This document shows positions 1 through 8,462 of a stretch of DNA of 8,462 nucleotides, one piece after another. The notes beneath the pieces are model-generated. The model was not told the DNA's origin, searched no databases, and saw nothing but the letters and a program-made list of their open reading frames with translations. Where the stretch lies: NCBI GenBank assembly GCA_021797365.1, contig JAJZZU010000089.1:1-8462 (forward strand), given 5' to 3'. Source of the DNA: Pseudomonadota bacterium (lineage in GTDB: Bacteria > Pseudomonadota > Gammaproteobacteria > Acidiferrobacterales > Acidiferrobacteraceae). Each line of letters opens with the position of its first letter. Within the stretch, counting starts at the first letter, position 1. The position numbers were made by a program, and so were the translations under genes.

Positions 1-110
1 CATTGGCCTCTATGGTCATGTGTTCATCGACCACCAGCCGCACCCCCATACGACCGAGAAGCTCCATGGTCGTCGTTATGTCCTGGAGATGCGGGACATT
101 GCTGATGCGT
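1..110 (-). repeat. Inverted copy of an internal murA segment at the window edge (probable chimeric end)
   Basis: Base by base, these 110 positions are the exact reverse complement of 1376-1485 inside murA. Identity ends at position 111 (G here, where A would be expected). Positions 112-115 (GGGG) again agree with the complement of 1371-1374, and nothing agrees after that. The copy carries no gene of its own: it is an antisense fragment covering roughly codons 40-75 of MurA. A perfect, undiverged copy that begins at the first base of the window and ends inside another gene suggests a fold-back chimera or misassembly at a contig end. A genuine recent inverted duplication cannot be excluded from sequence alone. 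Confidence 0.95.
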
Positions 111-111
111 G

Positions 112-552
112 GGGGCGTCTGTGATACGTGCCTTGTGCGTCGCCGTAGGTGTCTATGTCGCGGCGGTCTTTTTCGTGGTGCTGCCGGTCCGGCATCCGCT
201 GTTTCTGATCTTGTTTGGTGTCCTTGGCAGCGCCGCGCTCGGTGCCCTGGGGGTCATTGCCGGGGTGTGGGCGGAGCGCTTCGATCAGCTCGCCGGCTTT
301 CAGAATTTCGTGGTCGTGCCGTTGTCGTTTCTAAGCGGCGTCTTCTATTCATTGCGTAACCTGCCGCCCTTTTGGCAGATGGTGTCGCGCCTGAACCCGC
401 TACTTTACATGATCGACGGTTTCCGCTATGGGTTTTTCGGGACGTCCGATGTGTCGCCGGGGTTCAGTCTTGGCATAGTGGCGGCTTTCTGCGCGCTCGT
501 GTCGCTCCTGGCACTGGCATTGGTCGGGCGGGGCTACCGCCTGCGGAATTAG
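112..552 (+). CDS. yadH: ABC-2 type transporter permease, C-terminal part only (YadH-like)
   Basis: This is the last 146 or so residues of an inner-membrane permease of the ABC-2 family. It would pair with an ABC ATPase (YadG-like) that is normally encoded just upstream; the substrate is unknown. The visible part has hydrophobic membrane-spanning stretches near residues 5-25, 30-52 and 118-138. It also has family wording around residues 74-90 ([15 protein letters not shown]) and 96-115 ([16 protein letters not shown]), closely matching E. coli YadH as I remember it. Full-length proteins are about 250-260 residues, so about 110 N-terminal residues are missing. The frame breaks exactly where the murA-derived inverted copy begins: a TGA lies in frame at 103-105, within that copy. 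The GTG at 109-111 is therefore a junction artefact and not a true start. The truncation probably reflects the assembly edge and not a pseudogene. The stop is TAG at 550-552. Confidence 0.8.
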   Translation, partial: GASVIRALCVAVGVYVAAVFFVVLPVRHPLFLILFGVLGSAALGALGVIAGVWAERFDQLAGFQNFVVVPLSFLSGVFYSLRNLPPFWQMVSRLNPLLYMIDGFRYGFFGTSDVSPGFSLGIVAAFCALVSLLALALVGRGYRLRN

Positions 553-613
553 CCCTTTCCCGCAGTCTAGGAGACGGGTATCCTTAAAGGTTAGATGGGA
601 TCGGTATCACGAT

Positions 614-832
614 ATGATTACACCGCAAGAGATCAAGGACCTCATAGAGGCCGGGTTGCCGGGCGCGCAGGCGCGGGTGAGCGGCGATGGCCACCACTTC
701 GAGGCCAGTGTGGTATCGCCGGCCTTTCAGGGCAAGACCCGGATTCAACAGCACCAGTTGGTGTACGCTGCCCTAGGCGACCGGATGCGTGAGCAGATAC
801 ACGCCTTATCGCTGAAGACCGACCTGCCGTGA
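614..832 (+). CDS. ibaG: BolA family protein, IbaG-like
   Basis: This is a 72-residue cytosolic BolA-type protein. The family signature GDG-H-HF is at residues 24-29, and the conserved C-terminal histidine is H63 in the IHALSLKT stretch. BolA proteins of this class bind a [2Fe-2S] cluster jointly with CGFS monothiol glutaredoxins, and IbaG-type members often sit directly before murA. Both neighbours are present here, which supports the call. It is slightly shorter than E. coli IbaG (about 84 residues) and lacks that protein's charged C-terminal tail. The ATG is preceded by a weak purine stretch (GGGATCGG, about 597-604). The gene is separated by 61 bases from the permease stop and ends 34 bases before the preferred glutaredoxin start. 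The exact physiological role (Fe-S trafficking, acid or stress response) is inferred from the family. Confidence 0.9.
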   Translation: MITPQEIKDLIEAGLPGAQARVSGDGHHFEASVVSPAFQGKTRIQQHQLVYAALGDRMREQIHALSLKTDLP

Positions 833-854
833 GGGCGGGACGGACATGTCTGAT

Positions 855-860
855 GGGAGA
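855..860 (+). promoter_or_regulatory. Ribosome binding site deciding the glutaredoxin start
   Basis: GGGAGA lies six bases before ATG 867 and three before ATG 864. It favours the shorter, family-like glutaredoxin start over ATG 846. Confidence 0.5.
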
Positions 861-866
861 TCGATG

Positions 867-1177
867 ATGAGCATTGAAGACCGTATTCGGGAGCAGGTCA
901 CGGAGAACGACATCGTTCTCTATATGAAGGGTACGCCGCAGTTTCCTCAGTGCGGTTTTTCCGGGAAATCCGTGCAGATGCTGAAGGCCTGTGGCGCGCA
1001 GTTCAAGGGCATAGATGTGCTCGCCGACCCGGAGATTCGCGACGGCATCAAGCGTTTCTCCAACTGGCCGACCATCCCCCAGCTCTACATTCGTGGCGAG
1101 TTCATAGGCGGTTGCGACATCATGTCCGAGCTCTACGAGAAAGGGGAATTGCAGAAGCTCGTGTCGGGCACCGGGAG

Positions 1178-1181
<4 letters not shown>
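867..1181 (+). CDS. grxD: Monothiol glutaredoxin, CGFS type (Grx4/GrxD family)
   Basis: This is a 104-residue cytosolic glutaredoxin-fold protein that, by family knowledge, carries or transfers [2Fe-2S] clusters and has little disulfide reductase activity. The active-site CGFS is at residues 29-32 with the upstream KG (21-22). The glutathione-binding WPTIPQLYI is at 67-75, and GGCDI at 81-85. I chose ATG 867 because the family starts with a short S-I-E-D-R-I type N-terminus and because GGGAGA at 855-860 lies six bases upstream. An in-frame ATG at 846 would add seven residues with no family equivalent, and it also has a possible purine-rich site (833-840); ATG 864 is possible too. It lies just after the bolA-type gene, its known partner class, and is followed by a strong terminator. 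Together they suggest a two-gene Fe-S module, possibly cotranscribed with the transporter genes. Confidence 0.93.
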
Positions 1182-2555
<1,374 letters not shown>

Positions 2556-2556
2556 C

Positions 2557-3195
2557 ATGGTAACGCTGGCCTTATCGAAGGGGCGCATCCTGGAGGAAAG
2601 CATCCCTTTGCTCGAGCGCGCCGGGATCGTCCCTGAGGAGGACCTCGCCAAGACCCGCCGTCTTATTGTCGGCACCAGCATCCCCGGTGTCCGGCTGGTG
2701 GTGATACGCGCCGCCGATGTCCCGACCTATGTCCGCTACGGGGCCGCCGATCTTGGCATCGCCGGCCGGGATGTACTCCTCGAAGACGGCGGCGAGGGGC
2801 TCTATGAGCTCGCCGACCTCGGGATCGCCACCTGCCGGCTGATGGTGGCCTCGCCGATCGATGAGATGGCCCGCGAGGGCGCGCGTTCCTGGACGCGGCT
2901 GCGCGTGGCCACCAAATATGTCCGTATCACCGAGCGTTATCTGGCCGCCCAGGGCATCCAGGCTGATATCATTCATCTCTACGGATCCATGGAGCTCGCG
3001 CCGCTCGTGGGACTGGCGGATCGCATCGTGGATCTCGTGAGCAGCGGACGGACGCTGGCCGCCAATGGGCTAAAGCCCATCGAGCACGTCCTCGACGTGA
3101 GCGCTTGGCTTGTCGCCAACCGCGCGGCCATGAAAATGAAATACGAGGCCTTGAGGCCCGTGATCGCCTGTTTGGCGGGGGAGCGAGGGCAATGA
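2557..3195 (+). CDS. hisG: ATP phosphoribosyltransferase, short catalytic form (HisG_S)
   Basis: HisG catalyses the first step of histidine synthesis, joining ATP and PRPP to give phosphoribosyl-ATP. The family N-terminus [10 protein letters not shown] starts at residue 5. The [11 protein letters not shown] block is at 62-72, and the PRPP-binding loop [14 protein letters not shown] is at 159-172. At 212 residues it lacks the C-terminal regulatory domain of the long form (about 299 residues in E. coli). In known species the short form works as a complex with HisZ, which provides activation and histidine feedback; no hisZ is in this window. The ATG sits one base after the murA stop, with no room for a leader peptide or attenuator, so it is probably translated from the murA transcript. 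Its stop overlaps the hisD start by four bases (ATGA). Confidence 0.97.
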   Translation: MVTLALSKGRILEESIPLLERAGIVPEEDLAKTRRLIVGTSIPGVRLVVIRAADVPTYVRYGAADLGIAGRDVLLEDGGEGLYELADLGIATCRLMVASPIDEMAREGARSWTRLRVATKYVRITERYLAAQGIQADIIHLYGSMELAPLVGLADRIVDLVSSGRTLAANGLKPIEHVLDVSAWLVANRAAMKMKYEALRPVIACLAGERGQ

Positions 3196-4490
3196 GCGGT
3201 ATCGCGCGACTACGTACGCAAGACGAGACCTTCGGTGCGGCGTTCAAGGCCCTGCTCGCGCGCAGCGAGACCGATTCGCGCGCCGCCGAGGGGGTGGCCC
3301 GCGAGATTATAGAGGACGTGCGCGCCCGGGGCGATGCCGCACTGCTCATGTGGACCGAGCGTCTCGATGGGCGCGCGGCGCGCACGGTTGCGGAACTGGA
3401 GGTCCCGGCGCGCGCGCTTGCCGCGGCCTTCGAGGGTCTGACGCGCGCCGAGCAGGAGGCCCTGCGCGAGGCCGCGGCGCGTATCCGGACATTTCACGAA
3501 CATCAGGTCATCGCACCCCACATGCAGGAGGATGCCCTGGGCTCGCGCCTGGGCCAGAAGGTGACGGCGCTGGACCGGGTCGGTCTTTATGTGCCGGGCG
3601 GCAAGGCCGCCTATCCGTCATCGGTGCTGATGAACGCCATCCCTGCGCGCATCGCCGGGGTCGGCGAGCTTGTCATGATGGTCCCGGCCCCGGGCGCGCC
3701 GCCGCCGCTCGTACTCGCGGCCGCCTATGTGGCCGAGGTCGATCGCGTGTTCCTGGCGGGCGGGGCGCAGGCGATCGCGGCGCTCGCCTATGGCACGGCC
3801 AGCGTGCCGCGTGTCGACAAGATCGTGGGGCCCGGAAACGCCTATGTGGCGGCCGCCAAGCGTCTGGTATTCGGACAAGTGGCCATCGACATGATTGCCG
3901 GGCCCTCGGAGGTGGCGATCGTCTGCGACGGCGCCACCGACCCCTCGTGGATCGCCTATGACCTCTTTGCCCAGGCCGAGCACGATGAGGGCGCGCAGGC
4001 CCTGCTGTTTGCGCCCGACGAGGCGTTCCTGGAGGCGGTGGCCTCCGAGATCGACCGGCTGCTGCCGGCAATGGAGCGCCGCGCCATCATAGAAAAGGCG
4101 CTTGCCGGTCACGGGGCCCTGATCGCGGTGCGCGACCTAGACGAGGCTCTGGCGCTGGTAAACGAGGTGGCCCCCGAGCACCTCGAGCTCTCGTTCGACG
4201 GGGCCGAGGCGGTACTCGACCGCGTGCGTCACGCCGGCGCGATCTTCGTGGGGCGCCATACCGCGGAGTCGCTGGGGGATTATTGCGCGGGCCCCAATCA
4301 CGTCCTGCCGACGTCCGGGACCGCGCGTTTTAGCTCGCCGCTCGGGGTGTACGATTTCCAGAAGCGGACGAGCATCGTGTTCTGCACCCCCCAGGGGGCC
4401 GCGGTGCTCGGCAAGACCGCCTCGATCCTGGCGCGCGGCGAGGGGCTCACGGCACACGCGCGCTCCGCCGAGTGCCGCATGCATGGCTGA
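3192..4490 (+). CDS. hisD: Histidinol dehydrogenase (HisD)
   Basis: HisD catalyses the last two steps of the pathway, oxidising L-histidinol to L-histidine with two NAD+, and is zinc-dependent and cytosolic. The protein has 432 residues, against 434 in E. coli. Expected zinc ligands are Q261 and H264 (FAQAEHDEG), D363 ([11 protein letters not shown]) and H422 near the C-terminus. The catalytic Glu-His pair is E329-H330 in VAPEHLEL. The NAD-site motif VGPGNAYV begins at residue 212 and AGPSE at 236. I chose ATG 3192 because it overlaps the hisG stop as ATGA. The longer open frame back to 3105 reads through hisG and adds 29 residues unlike the family. It overlaps hisC by eight bases, which favours translational coupling. 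Confidence 0.97.
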   Translation: MSGIARLRTQDETFGAAFKALLARSETDSRAAEGVAREIIEDVRARGDAALLMWTERLDGRAARTVAELEVPARALAAAFEGLTRAEQEALREAAARIRTFHEHQVIAPHMQEDALGSRLGQKVTALDRVGLYVPGGKAAYPSSVLMNAIPARIAGVGELVMMVPAPGAPPPLVLAAAYVAEVDRVFLAGGAQAIAALAYGTASVPRVDKIVGPGNAYVAAAKRLVFGQVAIDMIAGPSEVAIVCDGATDPSWIAYDLFAQAEHDEGAQALLFAPDEAFLEAVASEIDRLLPAMERRAIIEKALAGHGALIAVRDLDEALALVNEVAPEHLELSFDGAEAVLDRVRHAGAIFVGRHTAESLGDYCAGPNHVLPTSGTARFSSPLGVYDFQKRTSIVFCTPQGAAVLGKTASILARGEGLTAHARSAECRMHG

Positions 4491-5550
4491 TGTCTCGCGC
4501 TTCATAGCCGCCGGCGTGCGCGCGCGCAGCGCCTATCACGTGGTGGCCGGCGAGCCCGCGATCAAGCTCGATGCCATGGAGAGCCCCTATCGCCTGCCCA
4601 TGGAGCTGCGCGATCGTTGGCTCCATGCCTTGCGCGACTTGGCCTTGAATCGCTACCCGTCGCCCGAGCAGTACGAGCGCGTGAAGGCGCGGCTTGCGCG
4701 CGATGCCGGACTTGCGCCGCATATCGGGGTGGTCCTCGGCAACGGCTCCGACGAGATCCTGCAAAACATCCTGTTGGCGCTTGCCAGCAACGTCACGGTG
4801 GTGGCGCCCACGCCGACCTTTGTCATGTACGAGCAGATCGCCGCCATCCTTGGCCGGCGCTTCGTCGGCATACCGCTCAAGGAGGACTTTGCGCTCGATG
4901 TCCCGGCACTGCAGGACGCGCTCGCCCGGCATGCCCCGGCGCTGCTCTTTCTGGCCTACCCGAACAACCCGACCGGCACTCTGTACCCGATGGATGCGGT
5001 GCGCGCGCTGCTCGATGTCGACGACGCCGCGGTCGTGATCGATGAGGCCTACTACCCATTCGCCCAGGCAAGCCTCATGGGGGCGGTGGAGGATAGGCCA
5101 CGGCTGCTGGTGGTGCGTACCCTGTCCAAGCAGGGCCTGGCGGGGTTGCGCTTCGGGTGGCTAGCCGCCGATCGTGCCTGGACCGACGAGCTGGAGAAGG
5201 TGCGCCTGCCCTATAACGTGGGCGTGGTGACCGCCACGAGCGTGGAATTCGCCCTCGACTATGCCGATGTGTTCGCCGACCAGGCGGCGCGCATACGTGC
5301 CGAGCGCGGCCGCCTGTACGAGGCGCTGCGCGCGCAGGTCACGGTATGGCCGAGCGAGGCCAATTTCCTGCTCTTTCGGCCCCCTGTCCCGGCAGATGCC
5401 GGGCGCATCCATGCGCGCCTCAAGGATGCCGGCATCCTGATCAAGAACCTGGCGGCAGCCGGCGGGGCGCTGGCCGGTTGCCTGCGGGTCACGGTCGGGA
5501 CGCCCGCGGAGAATGAGGCCTTTCTTGCGGCCCTGGCCCGGGCCTTGTAG
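4483..5550 (+). CDS. hisC: Histidinol-phosphate aminotransferase (HisC)
   Basis: This PLP-dependent class I/II aminotransferase converts imidazole-acetol phosphate and glutamate to histidinol phosphate. The 355-residue protein has the fold-type I landmarks in order: LGNGSDEI (85-92), YPNNPTG (159-165), the PLP-contacting D187-EAY, the Schiff-base lysine K216 in [15 protein letters not shown], and the substrate-carboxylate arginine R335 in CLRVTVG. HisC and cobalamin-pathway CobD can look similar, but position between hisD and hisB settles it. The start codon lies inside the end of hisD (8-nt overlap). After its TAG stop there is a 35-base gap, the largest break inside the his cluster. Confidence 0.96.
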   Translation: MADVSRFIAAGVRARSAYHVVAGEPAIKLDAMESPYRLPMELRDRWLHALRDLALNRYPSPEQYERVKARLARDAGLAPHIGVVLGNGSDEILQNILLALASNVTVVAPTPTFVMYEQIAAILGRRFVGIPLKEDFALDVPALQDALARHAPALLFLAYPNNPTGTLYPMDAVRALLDVDDAAVVIDEAYYPFAQASLMGAVEDRPRLLVVRTLSKQGLAGLRFGWLAADRAWTDELEKVRLPYNVGVVTATSVEFALDYADVFADQAARIRAERGRLYEALRAQVTVWPSEANFLLFRPPVPADAGRIHARLKDAGILIKNLAAAGGALAGCLRVTVGTPAENEAFLAALARAL

Positions 5551-5570
5551 GCTGTTTCGGCGGCGCCCCT

Positions 5571-5578
5571 AGAGAGGA
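5571..5578 (+). promoter_or_regulatory. Ribosome binding site deciding the GTG start of hisB
   Basis: AGAGAGGA ends seven bases before GTG 5586. It is one of the clearest Shine-Dalgarno-like sites in the cluster. It fits hisB being the gene not overlapped by, or abutting, its upstream neighbour. Confidence 0.7.
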
Positions 5579-5585
5579 AACGGTT

Positions 5586-6173
5586 GTGCGGACGGCAAAT
5601 GTCGTGAGGAAGACCCTGGAGACCGAGGTCGCGGTGACCTTGGTGATCGAAGGCAGCGGCGCATCGCGCCTGAAGACCGGTCTGCCGTTTTTCGAGCACA
5701 TGCTCGATCAGGTGGCGCGCCATGGGCTCATGGATCTCACCATCGAGGCCACCGGCGATCTCGCAGTCGATGCCCACCACACTGTGGAGGATGTCGGCAT
5801 TACCCTCGGTCAGGCGCTCGCCCAGGCGATGGGCGACAAGGCGGGACTTACCCGTTATGGCCATGCCTATGTGCCGCTCGACGAGGCGTTGACGCGTGTG
5901 GTGGTGGACCTGTCGGGACGCCCGGGACTCTTTTACCGGGCCACCTTCCCGCGCGCCCGTATCCACGATTTCGATGTCGACCTCATAGAGGAGTTCCTGC
6001 GCGGTTTCGTCAACCATGCGCGTGTCACCCTGCATGTCGACGTGCTGGCCGGACATAATGCCCACCATGTCGCCGAGACCCTGTTCAAGGCCTTCGGGCG
6101 GGCGCTGCGCATGGCGCTTACGCCCGATGCGCGCGCGGCCGCGCAGATCCCATCCACCAAGGGCAGTCTCTAG
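5586..6173 (+). CDS. hisB: Imidazoleglycerol-phosphate dehydratase (HisB, monofunctional)
   Basis: HisB dehydrates imidazoleglycerol phosphate to imidazole-acetol phosphate and depends on manganese. The 195-residue protein covers only the dehydratase. The N-terminal histidinol-phosphate phosphatase domain of enterobacterial HisB is absent, so a separate phosphatase must exist elsewhere. Metal-binding motifs of the two half-repeats are visible: [13 protein letters not shown] (36-47) with [10 protein letters not shown] (62-71), and [16 protein letters not shown] (150-165). The conserved C-terminal IPSTKG is at 188-193. The GTG start is supported by the AGAGAGGA site upstream and by the RTA-type family N-terminus. 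It is followed after six bases by hisH. Confidence 0.97.
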   Translation: MRTANVVRKTLETEVAVTLVIEGSGASRLKTGLPFFEHMLDQVARHGLMDLTIEATGDLAVDAHHTVEDVGITLGQALAQAMGDKAGLTRYGHAYVPLDEALTRVVVDLSGRPGLFYRATFPRARIHDFDVDLIEEFLRGFVNHARVTLHVDVLAGHNAHHVAETLFKAFGRALRMALTPDARAAAQIPSTKGSL

Positions 6174-6179
6174 TCGGCC

Positions 6180-6830
6180 ATGTCGCGTGTCGCGGTTCTG
6201 GATTACGGTATGGGTAATCTGCGTTCGGTGGCCAAGGCCCTGGAGCACGTGGCCCCGAAGGCGCGCGTGACCCTGGCCGCGGATGCGCGCGCGGTGGCGG
6301 CGGCCGACCGCGTGGTATTCCCGGGGCAGGGGGCCATCAAGGGCTGCATGCAGGCGCTGGTAAGCGATGAACTGTACGATGCGGTATTACAGGCCGCGCG
6401 CGAGCGTCCGTTTCTGGGCATCTGTCTGGGCCTGCAGGCCCTCTACGAATGCAGCGAAGAGGGGGGCAATATCGCCGGGCTGGGCCTTTTCCCGGGGGTC
6501 GTGCGCCGGTTCGCGGCGACCGTCGATCCCCAGGGCGCGCGCCTCAAGGTGCCGCATATGGGCTGGAACCGTGTTCGGCAGGTGCGCGCGCACCCGCTCT
6601 GGGAGGGCATAGCCGATGATACGCGGTTCTACTTCGTGCATAGCTATTACGCCGACAGCGCGGCCGCCCCGGAAACGGTCGGCGTGACCGACTACGGGCC
6701 TCGCTTTACATCGGCCGCGGCCTATGGAAACATCTTTGCGGTACAATTCCATCCAGAGAAGAGTCAGCGCGCCGGGTTGCGCCTGCTTCAAAACTTCATG
6801 GCTTGGGACGGGCGGACCGACAAATGCTAA
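6180..6830 (+). CDS. hisH: Imidazole glycerol phosphate synthase, glutaminase subunit (HisH)
   Basis: This class I glutamine amidotransferase subunit hydrolyses glutamine and passes ammonia to HisF. The 216-residue protein carries the nucleophile C82 in LGICLGLQ and the other triad members H191 and E193 in VQFHPEKS. The glutamine-site N-terminus DYGMGNLRS is at 8-16, and the oxyanion-region PGQGA at 48-52. The fold-interface blocks HMGWN (126-130) and YFVHSYY (151-157) are also present. It starts six bases after hisB with a poor ribosome site, so re-initiation from hisB translation is likely. Its last seven bases overlap the hisA start. It needs HisF as a partner, which is encoded two genes downstream. 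Confidence 0.97.
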   Translation: MSRVAVLDYGMGNLRSVAKALEHVAPKARVTLAADARAVAAADRVVFPGQGAIKGCMQALVSDELYDAVLQAARERPFLGICLGLQALYECSEEGGNIAGLGLFPGVVRRFAATVDPQGARLKVPHMGWNRVRQVRAHPLWEGIADDTRFYFVHSYYADSAAAPETVGVTDYGPRFTSAAAYGNIFAVQFHPEKSQRAGLRLLQNFMAWDGRTDKC

Positions 6831-7582
6831 TCATTCCAGCGATTGACCTGAAGGACGGTCAGTGTGTCCGGCTACGGCAAGGCCGGATGGACGACGAGAC
6901 GGTATTTTCCAGTGATCCGGTGGAGGTCGCTGGCCGGTGGGCCGACGAGGGTGCGAAACGCATCCACGTGGTAGACCTGAATGGGGCCTTCGCCGGCGAA
7001 CCCATAAATGCACGCGTCATCCACGAGATCGCCAGAAACTATCCCGATATCGTGATTCAGGTAGGGGGCGGCATCCGGACCGAGGAGACCATCCAGACCT
7101 ACCTCGACGCGGGTGTGCGCTACGTCATCCTTGGCACCAAGGCGGTGAATATGCCGCATTTCGTGGGCGACATGTGCGCGGAGTTCCCGGGACACATCCT
7201 CGTGGGCCTCGATGCCAAGGAGGGTAAGGTGGCGACCGACGGCTGGTCGAAGTTGTCGGGGCATGATGTGGTGGACCTCGTGCAGCGTTATCAGGACGAC
7301 GGGGTCGAGGCCGTGATCTATACGGATATCGGCCGTGACGGCATGATGCACGGCGTCAATATCGAAGACACGCGTAGGCTCGCGGCCGCGATCTCGATCC
7401 CGGTCATCGCCTCGGGTGGCATCGCAAGCCTGGAAGACATCCGCAAGTTGTGCGCGATCGCAGACAGCGGGGTGCAGGGCGCCATTACCGGCCGCGCCCT
7501 TTATGAAGGCAAACTGCGGCTGCGCGAGGCGCAGCGCCTGGCGGACGAACTGGATCGGTCCGGCAGCGGCGCCACCGTCTGA
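6824..7582 (+). CDS. hisA: ProFAR isomerase (HisA)
   Basis: HisA is a (beta/alpha)8 barrel that performs the Amadori isomerisation of ProFAR to PRFAR. The 252-residue protein has the catalytic aspartates D8 (IPAIDLKDG) and D130 (LVGLDAKEG). Phosphate-binding loops GGGIR (81-85), DIGRDG (168-173) and SGGI (197-200) show the internal half-barrel repeat shared with HisF. I chose ATG 6824, which gives the family N-terminus MLIIPAIDL. An upstream in-frame ATG at 6803 would add seven residues translated from hisH sequence and is unlikely. It overlaps the end of hisH by seven bases and the hisF start by one (TGATG). The active site looks like ordinary HisA; nothing marks it as the dual HisA/TrpF enzyme PriA. 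Confidence 0.97.
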   Translation: MLIIPAIDLKDGQCVRLRQGRMDDETVFSSDPVEVAGRWADEGAKRIHVVDLNGAFAGEPINARVIHEIARNYPDIVIQVGGGIRTEETIQTYLDAGVRYVILGTKAVNMPHFVGDMCAEFPGHILVGLDAKEGKVATDGWSKLSGHDVVDLVQRYQDDGVEAVIYTDIGRDGMMHGVNIEDTRRLAAAISIPVIASGGIASLEDIRKLCAIADSGVQGAITGRALYEGKLRLREAQRLADELDRSGSGATV

Positions 7583-8337
7583 TGCTGGCCCGGCGCGTCA
7601 TCCCCTGTCTTGACGTCGATTGCGGGCGGGTGGTGAAGGGCGTGCGTTTTCAGGAGATCCGGGATGCCGGCGATCCGGTGGCAGCCGCCCGTCATTATGA
7701 CGAGGCCGGCGCCGACGAGCTCACCTTCCTCGATATCAGCGCCAGTCACGAGGGACGCGCGACCATGGTATCCGTGGTCGAGGCGATCGCCACCCAGGTG
7801 TTCATTCCGCTGACTGTGGGTGGCGGCGTACGGACCGTGGCCGACGTCCGCCGACTGCTCAATGCCGGCGCCGATAAAGTGAGCATCAACTCCGCTGCCG
7901 TCGAGCGTCCGGACTTCATAAAGGAAGCGGCCGATCACTTCGGTGCGCAGTGTCTGGTGGTCGCGGTCGACGCCAAGGCCGCGGACGGCCACTGGCAGGT
8001 ATTCACGCATGGCGGGCGGCGCGCTACGGGCCTGGATGTGGTGGAGTGGGCCGGGCGCATGGCAGCGTTCGGCGCCGGCGAGATCCTGTTGACGAGTATG
8101 GACCGCGACGGCACGCGCGATGGATTTGATCTCCCGCTGACGCGCGCGGTGGCCGATGCGGTGTCGGTACCGGTCATCGCCTCCGGCGGTGTGGGGACAC
8201 TGGCGCATCTCGCCGCCGGGGTCCTCGAGGGCCATGCCGATGCCGTGCTCGCGGCTAGTATCTTCCATTTCGGGGAGTTCTCAGTGGACGAGGCCAAGCG
8301 ATATATGGCCGGCTGCGGCATCGAGGTGCGCCTATGA
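7582..8337 (+). CDS. hisF: Imidazole glycerol phosphate synthase, cyclase subunit (HisF)
   Basis: HisF is a (beta/alpha)8 barrel that combines PRFAR with ammonia from HisH to give imidazoleglycerol phosphate and AICAR, the latter feeding purine synthesis. The 251-residue protein has catalytic D11 (PCLDVD) and D130 (VAVDAK). The charged ring that gates the ammonia channel in the Thermotoga enzyme is conserved at R5, E46, K99 and E167. Phosphate loops are GGGVR (80-84), SMDRDGT (172-178) and SGGVG (201-205), the last with V where many family members have A. The start shares one base with the hisA stop. The hisI start overlaps its stop by four bases. Confidence 0.97.
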   Translation: MLARRVIPCLDVDCGRVVKGVRFQEIRDAGDPVAAARHYDEAGADELTFLDISASHEGRATMVSVVEAIATQVFIPLTVGGGVRTVADVRRLLNAGADKVSINSAAVERPDFIKEAADHFGAQCLVVAVDAKAADGHWQVFTHGGRRATGLDVVEWAGRMAAFGAGEILLTSMDRDGTRDGFDLPLTRAVADAVSVPVIASGGVGTLAHLAAGVLEGHADAVLAASIFHFGEFSVDEAKRYMAGCGIEVRL

Positions 8338-8462
8338 ACCCCCCGCCGTGGACGGCGCAGGTGAAGTGGTCGGCCGACGGGCTCGTGCCCGCCATCGCCC
8401 AGGACGCGCGCAGCGGGCGGGTGCTGATGCTGGCGTGGATGAACGCCGAATCCCTGGCCGCG
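8334..8462 (+). CDS. hisI: Phosphoribosyl-AMP cyclohydrolase (HisI), N-terminal fragment cut by window end
   Basis: The first 43 codons are visible, starting at an ATG that overlaps the hisF stop as ATGA. The translation has the HisI wording [16 protein letters not shown] (10-25) followed by VLMLAWMN (31-38), typical of the PRA-CH domain that opens the adenine ring of phosphoribosyl-AMP. Because the right edge cuts the gene, I cannot tell whether a HisE pyrophosphohydrolase domain is fused or encoded separately. In clusters of this type hisE is usually a separate downstream gene. Confidence 0.93.
   Translation, partial: MNPPPWTAQVKWSADGLVPAIAQDARSGRVLMLAWMNAESLAA

Noticed and set aside
3..359. 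Open frame of 118 codons starting at the left edge
   Set aside because: Its first third is antisense murA from the inverted copy and the rest is the permease gene read in the wrong frame; it is a product of the junction.
846..866. Longer glutaredoxin start at ATG 846
   Set aside because: It adds seven residues with no family counterpart, and GGGAGA is better placed for ATG 867. It remains possible, since 833-840 is also purine-rich.
3105..3191. Upstream extension of hisD
   Set aside because: These 29 codons read hisG in another frame and do not resemble HisD N-termini; the ATGA overlap start at 3192 fits better.
5259..6248. Long antisense open frame (329 codons) across hisC and hisB
   Set aside because: It lies opposite two well-conserved genes, has a low-complexity Arg/His/Gly-rich translation and no recognisable domain. 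Long antisense frames are expected in GC-rich codon-biased DNA.

Overview
The window is a GC-rich bacterial chromosome segment. Every intact gene lies on the + strand. The order is ABC-2 permease (yadH-like, partial), bolA/ibaG, CGFS glutaredoxin, murA, then hisG-hisD-hisC-hisB-hisH-hisA-hisF-hisI (hisI runs off the right edge). A bolA-murA-hisG junction followed by hisGDCBHAFI, with a short-form HisG and a monofunctional HisB, is typical of Betaproteobacteria and of deep-branching, non-enteric Gammaproteobacteria. The MurA wording leans to the latter, for example sulfur-oxidising lineages, but this is an inference from memory and not a search result.

Layout. Bases 1-110 are an exact reverse-complement copy of bases 1376-1485, which lie inside murA. 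The real left part of the window starts at about 111, in the middle of an ABC-2 permease gene that ends at 552. Next come a small BolA-family gene (614-832) and a monothiol glutaredoxin (about 867-1181), which form a likely Fe-S handling pair. A strong intrinsic terminator follows at 1202-1234. Only 25 bases later murA starts with GTG, and from there to the right edge the genes are packed head to tail: a 1-nt gap, 4-, 8-, 7-, 1- and 4-nt overlaps, and only two small gaps of 35 and 6 nt. This looks like one murA-his transcription unit.

Function. MurA starts peptidoglycan precursor synthesis. HisG, HisI, HisA, HisH/HisF, HisB, HisC and HisD together cover most of the route from PRPP and ATP to histidine. 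HisE, a histidinol-phosphate phosphatase and the HisZ partner required by short HisG are not in view. Catalytic residues are intact in every enzyme inspected.

I found no novel defence, mobile or regulatory system here. The region is ordinary housekeeping DNA. The one real anomaly is the perfect 110-bp inverted repeat at the extreme left edge, which is best explained as a fold-back chimera at a contig end. Lesser points are the bolA-glutaredoxin pair next to murA, and how murA is transcribed so close behind a terminator. No stretch over 300 bases lacks a gene, apart from the codon-disrupted repeat at the left edge.
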